DNA from: Candidatus Hydrogenedentota bacterium
GTDB lineage: Bacteria; Hydrogenedentota; Hydrogenedentia; Hydrogenedentales; JAGMZX01
Direction: 5' to 3'
Length of the DNA: 38,272 nucleotides
Assembly: GCA_018005585.1 (NCBI GenBank)
Contig: JAGMZX010000003.1
Location: 1-38,272, forward strand
In this document: positions 9,262 to 18,424 of the stretch, one piece after another
How positions within the stretch are numbered: position 1 is the first letter of the stretch
Layout: each line of letters starts with the position of its first letter
Notes under the pieces: model-generated
Databases searched by the model: none
What the model was told of the DNA's origin: nothing
What the model saw: the letters and a program-made list of their open reading frames with translations, nothing else
Program-made: the position numbers and the translations under genes

Positions 9262-10267
9262 TCAGTCGCTTTTCAGGATCTGCATCCCGATCGCGAGCGC
9301 GCGCACGACCGGCGCCTCCTGACTGGGATATCGCATGAAATCGGCGTGACCGTCCAGGTACAGGACGTTTGCGCCGCCTGGGACATGATTGAAATCAGCC
9401 GCCTCGGCCGAAACGACGTCGAACATCACAAAGAGGCTGCTCTGCGCCTTTGCCGCGGCCGCCGGGTTATTGATGTCCGAGATCATAAACCGCTCGATGC
9501 CTTCGCGAAGGCGGTACACCGTGTCGCCGCCGCCATTTCCGTGCCCTGCGAGGCGCGGAGTTGTGGTATCGCGGTCGAGGACTGGCATCGGGCCGAGAAC
9601 GAAATCCGTGATGTCCGGGTTGGTGATGTGGTTTATCATTTCGGGCGACGTGTAGATGGCAAGCCACTGCTCGACGAATTGCACCGGGATCTGTTCATGT
9701 TCCGGAATGACGAGATCCGGCTGAATCGCCAGAAACAGAGGCCGGTACGCCTCGACGTCGACCATGCAGAAATCGTACGCGCCGCAGCGGTCATAGGCGA
9801 AGCCGAGATAGACGTATGAGTCATCAGCGCGCCACCAGCGATTGTGCAAACCCTGGGGCCAGCGATCGATCAGAATGGACTGTCCCAGGCGTTCCGGCGC
9901 AAACAGAGCGTCGTCGCCGTTCGCGGCGTCGTAATACATCTGCTTGAGCGTGTGACTGGCGCTCGAGGGACACACGTAAAGCGCGGGGTCATTGATGTAT
10001 TCCGGAAAGACGCCGGGGATATAGGGAAGCGTAATGAGACCCGCCGACCCGGGCCGGTAATGTTGTATCGGCGGCCACAGTTCTCCGGGCGCCTCATTCG
10101 CGTACATCTTCAGAGCGAGCCCCCACTCCTTGAGATTGTTCGCGCAACTGGCGCGGCGCGCGGCCTCGCGCGCGGGCCAGCGCCGGCAACAGAATCGCCG
10201 CCAGGATGCCGATGATCGCAATGACCACCAGCAGTTCAATCAGCGTGAAGCCTTGCTTCCCCCGCAT
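9262..10267 (-). pseudogene. Type IV prepilin-like protein (DUF1559/H-X9-DG type), frameshifted after the N-terminal helix
   Basis: The gene starts at the ATG at 10267, preceded by GCGAGGA, and encodes [16 protein letters not shown], a perfect type III (prepilin) processing site followed by the conserved hydrophobic helix. The frame then breaks: the N-terminal part runs LLPALARA, while the natural continuation [17 protein letters not shown] is in another frame. The switch lies in a CG-dinucleotide run near 10165-10175; restoring two bases (one CG unit) re-joins the frames exactly. The remaining sequence is intact and ends with HVPGGANVLYLDGHADF, close to the H-X9-DG tail of this family. About 335 residues if repaired. 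It is either a recent mutation, a slippage site or a sequencing error. It lies 72 bp downstream of the FG-GAP gene, probably in one operon. Confidence 0.8.
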
Positions 10268-10339
10268 GACCGGTCCTCGCCTTCGCCGGATTGCTCGCTC
10301 CGGCCTCCTTGATATAGCGCTGCCCGCTGCCTCGCTCAC

Positions 10340-11428
10340 TCAGGCGTTGCCCTCATTATACAGCACGTACAGCCCGTCCTTGCCCGGAACGACGATATCG
10401 AGCCTGCCCAACCCACGCAAATCAGCCAGGGTGGAAAAATTGCCGCACCCGGTGGTTTCGCGCGCCTCGCCATAGATGACGACCTGCTTGGCGAAGCCTT
10501 CGCCCGTCCATTTGAAATAATAGATGCCATAGGGATCGAAGGCGCCGGGGTCGCCGTCACAATGGGCCCGGTAGCGTTTTCCCGTTATGAGTTCCGGCCG
10601 CCCGTCGCCGTCGATGTCTGCCCAGTGCATGTCGTGATACTGCGAATTGAACGGGTCGATCGGATGACGAACCCATTCGCGCCAGCCTTCGCCTCTGCGC
10701 CGCTGCTCAACCCACTCCAGCCCGTACTCATGACCGCCGCCCACAATCAGGTCGTTTATGCCGTCGCCGTTTACATCGGCCACCAGAATGGGCACGCTTG
10801 ACGATGGAAAAAGCTTGAACTCGGGATGCCAAATCCATTTGCCGGCCCAGGGATCCGCGGGCGCTTCGAGCCAGCCGTGGTTCAGAACCAGGTCGATGCG
10901 CCCGTTGCCCGCAACGTCGCCCGCGCCCAGCCCGTGCCCCTGCGGGCCGTCGAAAACCCGGTGTGCGGTGAATTGCCCCGTGCCCTTGCGCCGCGCATCG
11001 ACAACAAGCTTGTAGACGACGAGGGGGCCGTTGGGCGTATTCGGAATGACTTCAGGGACTCCGTCGCCATCGAGGTCCCACGCGCGCGTGGTTTCGATGT
11101 TGCCCGTCTCGGCGATCACATGCTCCGGCCATTCCTTTTCCGGGTCGCCCGGGTTCTCGCGCCAGCGCAGCGTGTTGCCCCACCAGCCGCCGGTGACGAA
11201 ATCGGTGAACCCGTCGCCGTTGACGTCGAACGGAATCGTCGAAAAGTCATCATAGTACTCGTCGTGAGCAGCGACAGCGCCAATTTTGTGCTTCTTCTTG
11301 AAATCCGGGCCTTCATACCACCACGTCCCGGACACAATATCGGGAATGCCGTCATTATTTACATCGAAGACTCCTGCCGATTCGTAACGTTCATCGGCGA
11401 TCAGCACTTTGCGAAACCGCAGCGGCAT
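10340..11428 (-). CDS. FG-GAP/VCBS-repeat beta-propeller protein
   Basis: 362 residues; ATG preceded by GGGAGG. At least five blade repeats carry the calcium-binding D-x-(D/N)-x-D-G pattern: DVNNDGIPDIVSG, DVNGDGFTDFVTG, DLDGDGVPEVIPN, DVNGDGINDLIVG and DIDGDGRPELITG, with a degenerate last blade (GLGRLDIVVPG). The fold should be an integrin-alpha-type propeller. I see no signal peptide, which is unusual because most bacterial FG-GAP proteins are exported; the start begins directly with a blade (MPLRFRKVLIAD), so either it is cytoplasmic or it leaves by another route. The WWYEGPDF and WWGNTLRWREN segments suggest a family common in planctomycete-like genomes. The ligand is unknown. Confidence 0.8.
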   Translation of the reverse strand: MPLRFRKVLIADERYESAGVFDVNNDGIPDIVSGTWWYEGPDFKKKHKIGAVAAHDEYYDDFSTIPFDVNGDGFTDFVTGGWWGNTLRWRENPGDPEKEWPEHVIAETGNIETTRAWDLDGDGVPEVIPNTPNGPLVVYKLVVDARRKGTGQFTAHRVFDGPQGHGLGAGDVAGNGRIDLVLNHGWLEAPADPWAGKWIWHPEFKLFPSSSVPILVADVNGDGINDLIVGGGHEYGLEWVEQRRRGEGWREWVRHPIDPFNSQYHDMHWADIDGDGRPELITGKRYRAHCDGDPGAFDPYGIYYFKWTGEGFAKQVVIYGEARETTGCGNFSTLADLRGLGRLDIVVPGKDGLYVLYNEGNA

Positions 11429-11507
11429 AAGGAGCGCCTCCCATGTTGGACACCCATCAAGAGCCTACATGCACCGCCCTGACATTACAAGACCGGGGCG
11501 GATCTTG

Positions 11508-11516
11508 TGATAGAAT
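11508..11516 (+). promoter_or_regulatory. Extended -10 promoter for the phospholipase C-like gene
   Basis: TGATAGAAT matches the extended -10 pattern TGnTATAAT with one mismatch. No good -35 is present at 17 bp, as is usual for extended -10 promoters. Transcription would begin near 11523, about 20 nt before the ATG at 11542. Confidence 0.4.
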
Positions 11517-11541
11517 AGGCTCACGTATTGAAAGGGACGCC

Positions 11542-12462
11542 ATGCGAAATGCTCATGTTGCGGGGGTGGTCTTTTTGTTATACACGGGGGTTGCCGCCGC
11601 CTGGGGCCCCGCCACGCACATGTACATCGCACAGTGCGTTGCCGAAAGCCAGCACGATGACATACTCTTCGGGGCGGCGTTGCCCGACCTCAACGCGACG
11701 CTGTCGAGCCAGCCCCAGATTGCGAGTGCGCTCAACAGGCTGACCCACTTCGAGGCGGACCTGCTGCCGCCCTCGTATCTGGCCATCGGCATGGTCACTC
11801 ACAATGGCGACTGGGGCGCCGATTACTACGCGCATATTTTCTTCCATCCGGAAGACCCGGATTCCGCTACCACGTACTCGTCACTCAAGATTTCGGAATT
11901 CCGCAGCGTTCTGGGCGTCACGTCCGGTCAGGCGGAAGACCTGCTCGAAATGACCATGGACTACCTGGTCCGGATGGACAACGGACCGCAAGTCGGCAAT
12001 TGGATTGTGCGCAGCGCGCGCGCCTTCGGCCCGCATCAGGAACAGATGATGGTGGACGCTTTCGCGCAACCACTCTCGGACCGCGTGCCCGGCCTTGCGC
12101 TCGAGGACGCCGAGAGCAACATCCGTACCGCCTGTGCGGCGTTCAAGTTCCTGACGGATACCTTCGGCATTCAGTTACAGCGTGAGGATGAAGACATCGC
12201 GTCCGCCATCCCGCCGCTGCTTGCGCGATACATGCACATCGACGAAGAAACCGCAGCCACCTATTTCGAATATGCCGTGGCCGCCTGTCAAGAGGACCAT
12301 CAAGCGGAATTGGACCGGATCTGCGCGAACATTCGCAGCCGGTTCGCGGATATGCCCGAGTACGAAATGCCCCTCGGCCCTGGCGCGGCCATTCTGGTTG
12401 CGGTCTTGTTATTGGCCTGCGCGGCGCGCAAATTGCGGCGCAATTCGGGCCGGCACGCGTGA
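11542..12462 (+). CDS. Secreted zinc-dependent phospholipase C-like protein with C-terminal sorting-type tail
   Basis: 306 residues from the ATG at 11542 (SD-like AAAGGGA). A signal peptide (1 to about 20, ending GVAAA) would leave Trp21 at or near the mature N-terminus in AWGPATHMYIAQ. In zinc-dependent phospholipase C enzymes the mature N-terminal Trp and a following His bind zinc, and this WGxxTHxxIA opening is the family hallmark. Further possible ligands occur in LPDLNA, LTHFEAD and MVTHNGDWGADYYAHIF. The protein ends with Pro, a hydrophobic stretch (AAILVAVLLLACAA) and a basic tail, similar to the tail of the reverse-strand SGNH protein. It probably acts in the periplasm or on the surface as a phospholipase or a structural relative. 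Its stop codon overlaps the start of the next gene. Confidence 0.7.
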   Translation: MRNAHVAGVVFLLYTGVAAAWGPATHMYIAQCVAESQHDDILFGAALPDLNATLSSQPQIASALNRLTHFEADLLPPSYLAIGMVTHNGDWGADYYAHIFFHPEDPDSATTYSSLKISEFRSVLGVTSGQAEDLLEMTMDYLVRMDNGPQVGNWIVRSARAFGPHQEQMMVDAFAQPLSDRVPGLALEDAESNIRTACAAFKFLTDTFGIQLQREDEDIASAIPPLLARYMHIDEETAATYFEYAVAACQEDHQAELDRICANIRSRFADMPEYEMPLGPGAAILVAVLLLACAARKLRRNSGRHA

Positions 12463-13796
12463 AAACACGGTTCACCCGTTTCTATCTGTTGTGTGTGGTC
12501 ATGGGGGTCCTCGTATCGCAGGCCGTCGCTGAGCCGCGCGTCGATGCGGTCTTGGATGTCGCGCCGGTCTGGCCGGGCCATCCCGTCGGCTTCTGCCTGC
12601 TCACGCGGCCACCTTACCAGTTCGTGGGATTCTACGACGCGGAACGCCGTATGACCGTGGCGCAACGCAAGCTGGACGACACGGCATGGCAATTCACGAT
12701 ATTGGATGAGCAAACCGGCTGGGACAGCCACAACTACGTGACCATCGCGCTGGACGCCCAAGGTTTTCTGCATCTCTGCGGTAACATGCATTGCGTCCCG
12801 CTCGTTTATTTCCGAAGCGCGAAACCTTTCGACGCGGCGTCGCTTCTGCGCGTTCCCGCAATGACTGAAAGTGAAGAACAGCAGGTCACCTATCCAAGGT
12901 TCCTCGAAGGCCCGAAAGGCGAACTGGTCTTCACATACCGCGACGGCCGCAGCGGCTCCGGCAATCAAATCTTCAATTCCTATCACATCGAGACAAAGAC
13001 GTGGCGGCGTTTGCTCGACAAACCGCTGACGGACGGCGAGGGCGCCCGCAACGCCTACTTCCAGGGCCCTGTCCCCGGTCCCGATGGTTATTTCCATCTT
13101 TGCTGGGTGTGGCGCGAATCCCCGGACTGCGCCACCAATCACGACCTGTCTTACGCGCGCAGCAAGGACCTGGTCCATTGGGAACACAGCGACGGTACGG
13201 CGTACACACTGCCAATCACGCTGGCAACCGCCGAGGTGGTCGACCCCGTTCCTGCCGGCGGCGGCATGATCAACGGTAACGCGAAACTGGGATTCGATGC
13301 GCGTGGGAGCGTGGTGATCGGTTACCACAAACATGATGAACGAGGGTACACGCAAGCCTATGTGGCGCGGCGTGAAGTGGACGGCTGGCACCACGTCGTG
13401 GTCAGCGACTGGCAATATCACTGGGATTTCAGCGGCGGCGGGAGCATCCCCTTCGACATTCGCATAGGCGCGCCCAAGACCGCGGAAGACGGCGGCCTCG
13501 TACTGCCGTTTAGCCATAAGCAGTTCGGATCGGGCCGCGTGCGTGTCGATTCCGAAACCCTGCGGCGCATCGAGGTGCTGGGGCCGGAAGAGTCCCGCAT
13601 TCCGAAGGGCTTGAGCCGTGCGCAATCGACCTTTCCCGGCGTGGAAGTGCGTTTTGAAGAGGATTCCGGTCGCGCGGAAACCGGGAACATTTCGTACTGC
13701 CTCCGCTGGGAGACTCTCGGGCCGAACCGCGACCGGCCCCGCGACCCGCCTTGGCCCGAGCCGACAATGCTGCGATTGTATCGTTTGGCACAGTGA
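12459..13796 (+). CDS. Secreted BNR_4-family protein (polysaccharide lyase-like propeller)
   Basis: 445 residues. It starts with GTG inside a GTGA overlap with the previous stop codon, so translation is probably coupled. A signal peptide (MKTRFTRFYLLCVVMGVLV, cleaved near AVAEP) precedes a seven-bladed propeller-like sequence. The family-specific stretch is DSHNYVTIALDAQGFLHLCG followed by NMHCVPLVYFRS, with later blades TYPRFLEGPKGELVFTYRDG, RNAYFQGPVPGPDGYFHLCW and NGNAKLGFDARGSVVIGYHK. BNR_4 proteins include PL24/PL25-type ulvan lyases, so cleavage of an acidic or rhamnose-containing polysaccharide is a reasonable guess, but the substrate is not readable from the sequence. Confidence 0.78.
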   Translation: MKTRFTRFYLLCVVMGVLVSQAVAEPRVDAVLDVAPVWPGHPVGFCLLTRPPYQFVGFYDAERRMTVAQRKLDDTAWQFTILDEQTGWDSHNYVTIALDAQGFLHLCGNMHCVPLVYFRSAKPFDAASLLRVPAMTESEEQQVTYPRFLEGPKGELVFTYRDGRSGSGNQIFNSYHIETKTWRRLLDKPLTDGEGARNAYFQGPVPGPDGYFHLCWVWRESPDCATNHDLSYARSKDLVHWEHSDGTAYTLPITLATAEVVDPVPAGGGMINGNAKLGFDARGSVVIGYHKHDERGYTQAYVARREVDGWHHVVVSDWQYHWDFSGGGSIPFDIRIGAPKTAEDGGLVLPFSHKQFGSGRVRVDSETLRRIEVLGPEESRIPKGLSRAQSTFPGVEVRFEEDSGRAETGNISYCLRWETLGPNRDRPRDPPWPEPTMLRLYRLAQ

Positions 13797-13918
13797 GCGG
13801 CGCCGCGCGCCGGGACACGTGCATCGGAATCTCGAACCCAGGCAGAGAGTGGCTTATACTCTCCCCCTCTGGAGCATGTGGTGTCTTCACTCCAATCGAT
13901 GCACCCTGGAGAAGTGTA

Positions 13919-15949
13919 ATGTCGGATTTGCCGGGCGAGCCGAGACGACGAGCCGCGTTGTCCCTGTTGGGCCTGATCGTGCTGCTCGGGCTCGCCCTGC
14001 GCATACCGGGGCTGGGATATAGTATTTCGCCGGATGAGGCCTATTCCCTCGAGTGCATCGTGCGCAGGGGTCTGCGTGCGGTCTTCCTGGGACCTTACGT
14101 GAGCGGCAATCACCTCTTCAGCTCCTTCACAGGTTGGATAGCCTTCTCTATCTTCGGCGACGAGGACTGGGTCATTCAGTTGCCGCCCCTCTTCTTCGGC
14201 CTTGCGACCATACCGCTCATTTATGCGGTCGGCGCCGCGCTTCTTCGCGACCGGCGCGTCGGGATTGCCGCGGCTTTGCTCCTGGCCTGCGCGCCTTATC
14301 ACATCGCTTATTCAACGAATTTCCGTGGCTATGTGGCCGAAATGTTCTTCGCGCTGGCAGCGCTGTACTTTCTCTACAGAAGCCTCCAAGCCCCCAGACT
14401 CCCGCGTCTGATCGGTTTATGCCTGACAGCCGCCCTGATGGCCCTCAGCCAAGTGTCTTCCTTGCTGGTCGGCGCCGCATTTAGCATTGCAGTCGGCGTG
14501 ATCCTCGTCTGGGCACTGGTCCGGAAACGCTGGACGGGGCCCGCAAGCGTGTCGGCGGCCCTCCTTTCGGGAGTTTCAGGCGGCGTCGCGCTGGCGCTCG
14601 TCGACATCGCCTATTCGCCGGTTTTCTCGCTGCACCGCGGCGTACTGAAGCGCGTGTTCGACGGCCAATGGTCCAAGGACATGCTAGGTTTTCTTGCGGG
14701 CGCCGAACATCAGGAATGGCACGCCTTTGACCGATACACGGAGACTATTACCGGCCTCACCGGGCCATGGTTCTGGGTCGCGACAGCCTTCGCGGCGGCG
14801 GGTCTGGCGGTCTGCCTGCTGCGCGGGCGCTGGGGATCCGCAGTATGCGGGGTGGCCGCAGGGGCGCCGATTGCCGTGGTGTACGCCCTCGGGATTAAGA
14901 CAGAACCCCGCTATCTGATGGTCTTAATGCCGGTCTTTCTGCTCGCATTGGCCGCGGGAATCGTTGTGTTGGGTATGACTGTGCGCTTCTTGTGCGAGCG
15001 CGTCCTGCGCCTGCCCTCGCGGTTGGCTTATGCCAGCGCGTGGACGTGTTTCCTGGGCGCGACCGCCGTTTTCTGCATGGCAACGGCCCCGCTGTACCTG
15101 CGCGAATTCCCGCGCGGCGCTCCCAAACTGGCCTGCGTGTCGATGGACACCAAACCGGCTGCGCGATTCCTTGCCGAGGCCGCCCGCGACAACGATATTA
15201 TGATGTACCACCGCAAACAGACATGGCCGATCGAGCTTTACCTGAATCGTTATGTTATGCCCAAGCTGCAGCCCGTGATCCCGCTTCCCGCCCAAGTGCG
15301 CCTGTGGTACTTGTGCGGGCCGGGCAACGAGGAGCATGTCAAGCGGCTGCGTGTGCGCTATCCAGTGGAACTGGCGGCGAGTTTTCACAATTACTTCGTG
15401 TACGCCGCCGATATTTCCACGCAGGCGCTGCGCAGCGTTGCGCTGCCGCCGCTGCAATTGAACCTGCACGGAGCAGGCAATAATTGGTTGTCTCCCTGGA
15501 CCATGACCGGCATGGCCGACAGCATGAGCCTCTTCGTCGGCGTGGATGCCGACAAGCCCGACACGCCGGTCCTGCAAGTGTCCGGCGCCGTACCCGAAGT
15601 ATCATGGGAATTCCTCACCCCGGCCACACCTTGCGGACCCGATGCGCCGGTGGTTTTCCGCGTGGAGGCGGATGCGGAATTCGAGATGCACACGACCGTC
15701 GCACTGTTGCAGTTCTTCGACGCTTCGGGAAGCTTCATCGAGGAGCATACGGCGCCCGTGCCCTGCGGGAATGTGCCGCCAAGACCCACAACCTGGCGTC
15801 AATTTCACGTAGCGACGTTAACGCCCGAAAACGCCGCATCTCTGGCGGCAGGCATCCGCATCGCGCCGTTGACCCGCCCTGGTCGGAGAGCGGCGTTCCG
15901 CAATTTTGCGTTGTGGACCGAGGTCCCACAACCATCGCGCGTTCCATAG
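13919..15949 (+). CDS. GT39/ArnT-like membrane glycosyltransferase
   Basis: 676 residues from the ATG at 13919 (CTGGAGAAG upstream); the frame is open further left but without a Shine-Dalgarno. About ten to twelve hydrophobic helices fill residues 12-455. The first periplasmic loop carries SPDEAYSLE (Asp39-Glu40), the acidic catalytic motif of GT-C enzymes such as ArnT and protein O-mannosyltransferases. The C-terminal about 200 residues are hydrophilic, rich in beta strands, and probably periplasmic. The expected reaction is transfer of a sugar from a polyprenyl-phosphate donor to a lipid, glycan or protein in the periplasm. The next gene, an SGNH-TPR membrane protein 21 bp downstream, is likely co-transcribed, which suggests surface-glycan assembly. 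Confidence 0.82.
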   Translation: MSDLPGEPRRRAALSLLGLIVLLGLALRIPGLGYSISPDEAYSLECIVRRGLRAVFLGPYVSGNHLFSSFTGWIAFSIFGDEDWVIQLPPLFFGLATIPLIYAVGAALLRDRRVGIAAALLLACAPYHIAYSTNFRGYVAEMFFALAALYFLYRSLQAPRLPRLIGLCLTAALMALSQVSSLLVGAAFSIAVGVILVWALVRKRWTGPASVSAALLSGVSGGVALALVDIAYSPVFSLHRGVLKRVFDGQWSKDMLGFLAGAEHQEWHAFDRYTETITGLTGPWFWVATAFAAAGLAVCLLRGRWGSAVCGVAAGAPIAVVYALGIKTEPRYLMVLMPVFLLALAAGIVVLGMTVRFLCERVLRLPSRLAYASAWTCFLGATAVFCMATAPLYLREFPRGAPKLACVSMDTKPAARFLAEAARDNDIMMYHRKQTWPIELYLNRYVMPKLQPVIPLPAQVRLWYLCGPGNEEHVKRLRVRYPVELAASFHNYFVYAADISTQALRSVALPPLQLNLHGAGNNWLSPWTMTGMADSMSLFVGVDADKPDTPVLQVSGAVPEVSWEFLTPATPCGPDAPVVFRVEADAEFEMHTTVALLQFFDASGSFIEEHTAPVPCGNVPPRPTTWRQFHVATLTPENAASLAAGIRIAPLTRPGRRAAFRNFALWTEVPQPSRVP

Positions 15950-15970
15950 CGCACCGGGAGACCGTCCATC

Positions 15971-18394
15971 GTGCCGCGATTACACCTCAGGTTGCCGAAA
16001 CTGAGGACCTGTGCGCTCTTGTTTGTGTCCTGGTGCGTGATTCCCTTGTTTGCGCTGGTTGCGGTCGAGCTGATGCTGCGCGCCGCGGGCTACGGACGTT
16101 CAACCAAGCCCTTCCAGATCGCGCGCATCGACGGCAACGAATACGCCGCGGTCAACATGAATTTCTTCGAGCAATTCATCCCCATGTGGCCGAACCGACT
16201 CCGCACAGAGCCTTATGATGTGGTGATCCCCGTGCGCAAGAGCACCAACACGTATCGCGTGGCCGTTTTCGGCGGCTCCGCGGCGCTCGGTTACCTCACG
16301 CCTGAGTTTGGATTCTGGCGGCACCTGTACACGGTTCTCGAGGCCAAGTACCCGGATGCGAACATCGAGGTATACTGCCTGGCCTGGAATGGCATGAATT
16401 CGCATGTTATGCGGCTCATGGCGCAGGCCTGCACCTTCCTCGATTTCGATCTCTTCGTGGTGTACATGGGCAACAACGAGTTCAAGGGCACGCTCGCGCT
16501 GATCTACGACCTGGATTCGCCCTGGTCCAAGCCGATGCTGGTCAACGTGTACGCCTATCTGTCCAACCTCCGCCTGGTGCAACTCGTAAGCAAGGGCCGC
16601 GCGGTCTGGGCGGGCCGCCCTGACACCCTGCAGGACTGGATCGCGCACGCGGCCTGCTCCTCGTTGCAGGACCCCCGTCTGGAGAGCGTTTATCGCGCGT
16701 ACGAATACAACGTCGAACGCATCTGCGAAGCGGCGCGACGCTCGGGAACGACTGTGCTGTTGTGTTCCGTGGCATCCAACCTGCGCTCTTGGCCTCCCAC
16801 GGGCTCCGAACATGCGCCAGAGATGACCGGCGAGGCCACTCAGGCATGGGACGCGCACTTCGAGGCCGGCAAAACGCACGAAGCGGCGCAAGAATATGCC
16901 GAGGCCGTCGCGGCGTATGAACGCGCCGCAAGCATCGACGATGAGTTTGCCGAACTGCAATTCCGTCTTGGAACCTGCAAGTGGGCATTGGGCCGCTATG
17001 AAGAGGCTGGGGAACATTTTCGTCTTGCCCACGAACAAGACCTGGCGCTGATCCGGGCGAATGGCCGTATCAACAGCATCTTGCGCGACATCGCGCTCCG
17101 CCGCAAGGACGATGGCGTCCTCTTCGCGGACACCGTTGCCGCGCTCGCGGACGCAAGTCCCCACGGCGTTCCCGGAGAAGAGATGTTCGACGACTTTGTA
17201 CACCTGACGTTTGAGGGCAACTACCACTTGGCGCGAGCCGTGTATGAGAGAATTGGGCCGGAAATGCCGGAGTGGCTGAAGCCGTTGCGCGTCGGCGGAG
17301 ACGCCGCCCCAAGCATCGAGGAATGCCGCCGTCGTATGGCCATGACTGCCGTGGAAGACCGTTCACTGGTGGAGAACAGCCAGTCGCTCGCAGGTTTTCA
17401 ACAGTCTCGACAATTGCAGGTGCGGCTACAGGACATGAAAACGGCATTGGACCATGAGCTTGAGGGGAAGGATGCGCACCGCATGACGGCCCAGGCCTGT
17501 AAAGCAGCGCTCGCGATCAACCCTGATGAATACTTTGTGCGCAGGCGTTATATCCAGTCACTGATCACTTTTGCCGACAGTCCAACCGTAGAAGGAGAAG
17601 CACAAACGGTTCTTGACCTGTATCCACACCAATGGGGCGCACGATATGACTTCATTCGCGCGTTGGAACGTGCAGGAAAGTCTGAAGAAGCCCGGCGTCA
17701 GGCTACGGCGCTGACCGAGATTTTCCCCTTCCATGCGGAATCCTACTTCGCGCTCGGCGAGTTACTCGTCCGGGGCCAGTTCTATGAAGACGCGCTCGCA
17801 GCCTACCGGAAGGCGGCCTCACTGAAACGGGTCAACGACCTCGCCCGCGTCGCAGAGGCAACGGTGCTTGAAGAACTTGGAGACACGGACGGCGCCATCC
17901 GCGCATTCACGAGCGCGGCAGCAGTAGGCCCGGAATCGCCCACGGTGTACACGCAACTCGATGAAGCCTTACGCAAGTATCGTACCCCGCCGGACCGCAT
18001 CGCCGTTTGGACGGAAGTCGCGCGCGCGCAGCCGCGCGTGTTCGCCCCGGCGTTCCGGCTGGCGCAGGCCTGCGAAGAAGCCGGGCAGTTCATCGAGGCC
18101 GTGGCTGCTTTTCGCAAATCTGTAGGCCTCCAGCCGGATTTGGACGCGCGGCTGGGCTTGGCGCGTTGTCTGATTCAGGCAAAAGACAGTAACGGGGCCA
18201 TACCCGTGCTGCGCGACATCCTCAAGGCGCAACCCGGTCAAGAAGAAGCAAGCGTCCTGCTAATAAGCGCTTTGCAGCAATCCGGCGACATTGAGGCGGC
18301 CCATGAAGAAGCACGGAATTTCCAGGCGTCCGGCGGCAAGCTGCCGCAGTCGCTACAGGAACAACTCTCAGGCGTTGCGGAGGCAGGGACGTAA
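15971..18394 (+). CDS. Membrane-anchored SGNH hydrolase-like protein with inserted and C-terminal TPRs
   Basis: 807 residues, GTG start. One N-terminal transmembrane helix (about 13-36) anchors the protein. An SGNH domain follows: block I VFGGSAALGY (Ser103), the block II-like AWNGMNSHV, block III YMGNNEF (Gly167, Asn169) and block V DDFVHLTFEGN (Asp408, His411), so the catalytic set appears complete. Two to three TPR-like helical pairs (about 296-375) are inserted between blocks III and V. The last about 350 residues are tandem TPRs. Such proteins are known next to exopolysaccharide genes; a periplasmic O-acyl transferase/esterase acting on the glycan made by the neighbouring GT39-like enzyme is a plausible inference. 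It is convergent with the ECF-sigma operon, with a 30-bp gap. Confidence 0.78.
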   Translation: MPRLHLRLPKLRTCALLFVSWCVIPLFALVAVELMLRAAGYGRSTKPFQIARIDGNEYAAVNMNFFEQFIPMWPNRLRTEPYDVVIPVRKSTNTYRVAVFGGSAALGYLTPEFGFWRHLYTVLEAKYPDANIEVYCLAWNGMNSHVMRLMAQACTFLDFDLFVVYMGNNEFKGTLALIYDLDSPWSKPMLVNVYAYLSNLRLVQLVSKGRAVWAGRPDTLQDWIAHAACSSLQDPRLESVYRAYEYNVERICEAARRSGTTVLLCSVASNLRSWPPTGSEHAPEMTGEATQAWDAHFEAGKTHEAAQEYAEAVAAYERAASIDDEFAELQFRLGTCKWALGRYEEAGEHFRLAHEQDLALIRANGRINSILRDIALRRKDDGVLFADTVAALADASPHGVPGEEMFDDFVHLTFEGNYHLARAVYERIGPEMPEWLKPLRVGGDAAPSIEECRRRMAMTAVEDRSLVENSQSLAGFQQSRQLQVRLQDMKTALDHELEGKDAHRMTAQACKAALAINPDEYFVRRRYIQSLITFADSPTVEGEAQTVLDLYPHQWGARYDFIRALERAGKSEEARRQATALTEIFPFHAESYFALGELLVRGQFYEDALAAYRKAASLKRVNDLARVAEATVLEELGDTDGAIRAFTSAAAVGPESPTVYTQLDEALRKYRTPPDRIAVWTEVARAQPRVFAPAFRLAQACEEAGQFIEAVAAFRKSVGLQPDLDARLGLARCLIQAKDSNGAIPVLRDILKAQPGQEEASVLLISALQQSGDIEAAHEEARNFQASGGKLPQSLQEQLSGVAEAGT

Positions 18395-18424
18395 TCCAAG
18401 CGTCTGCGGTCATACCTGAGGGCA

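Noticed and set aside
12300-13625. Reverse open frame opposite the BNR_4 gene
   Set aside because: It is antisense to a protein with clear BNR_4 motifs and a coupled start; no domain is seen in the reverse frame.
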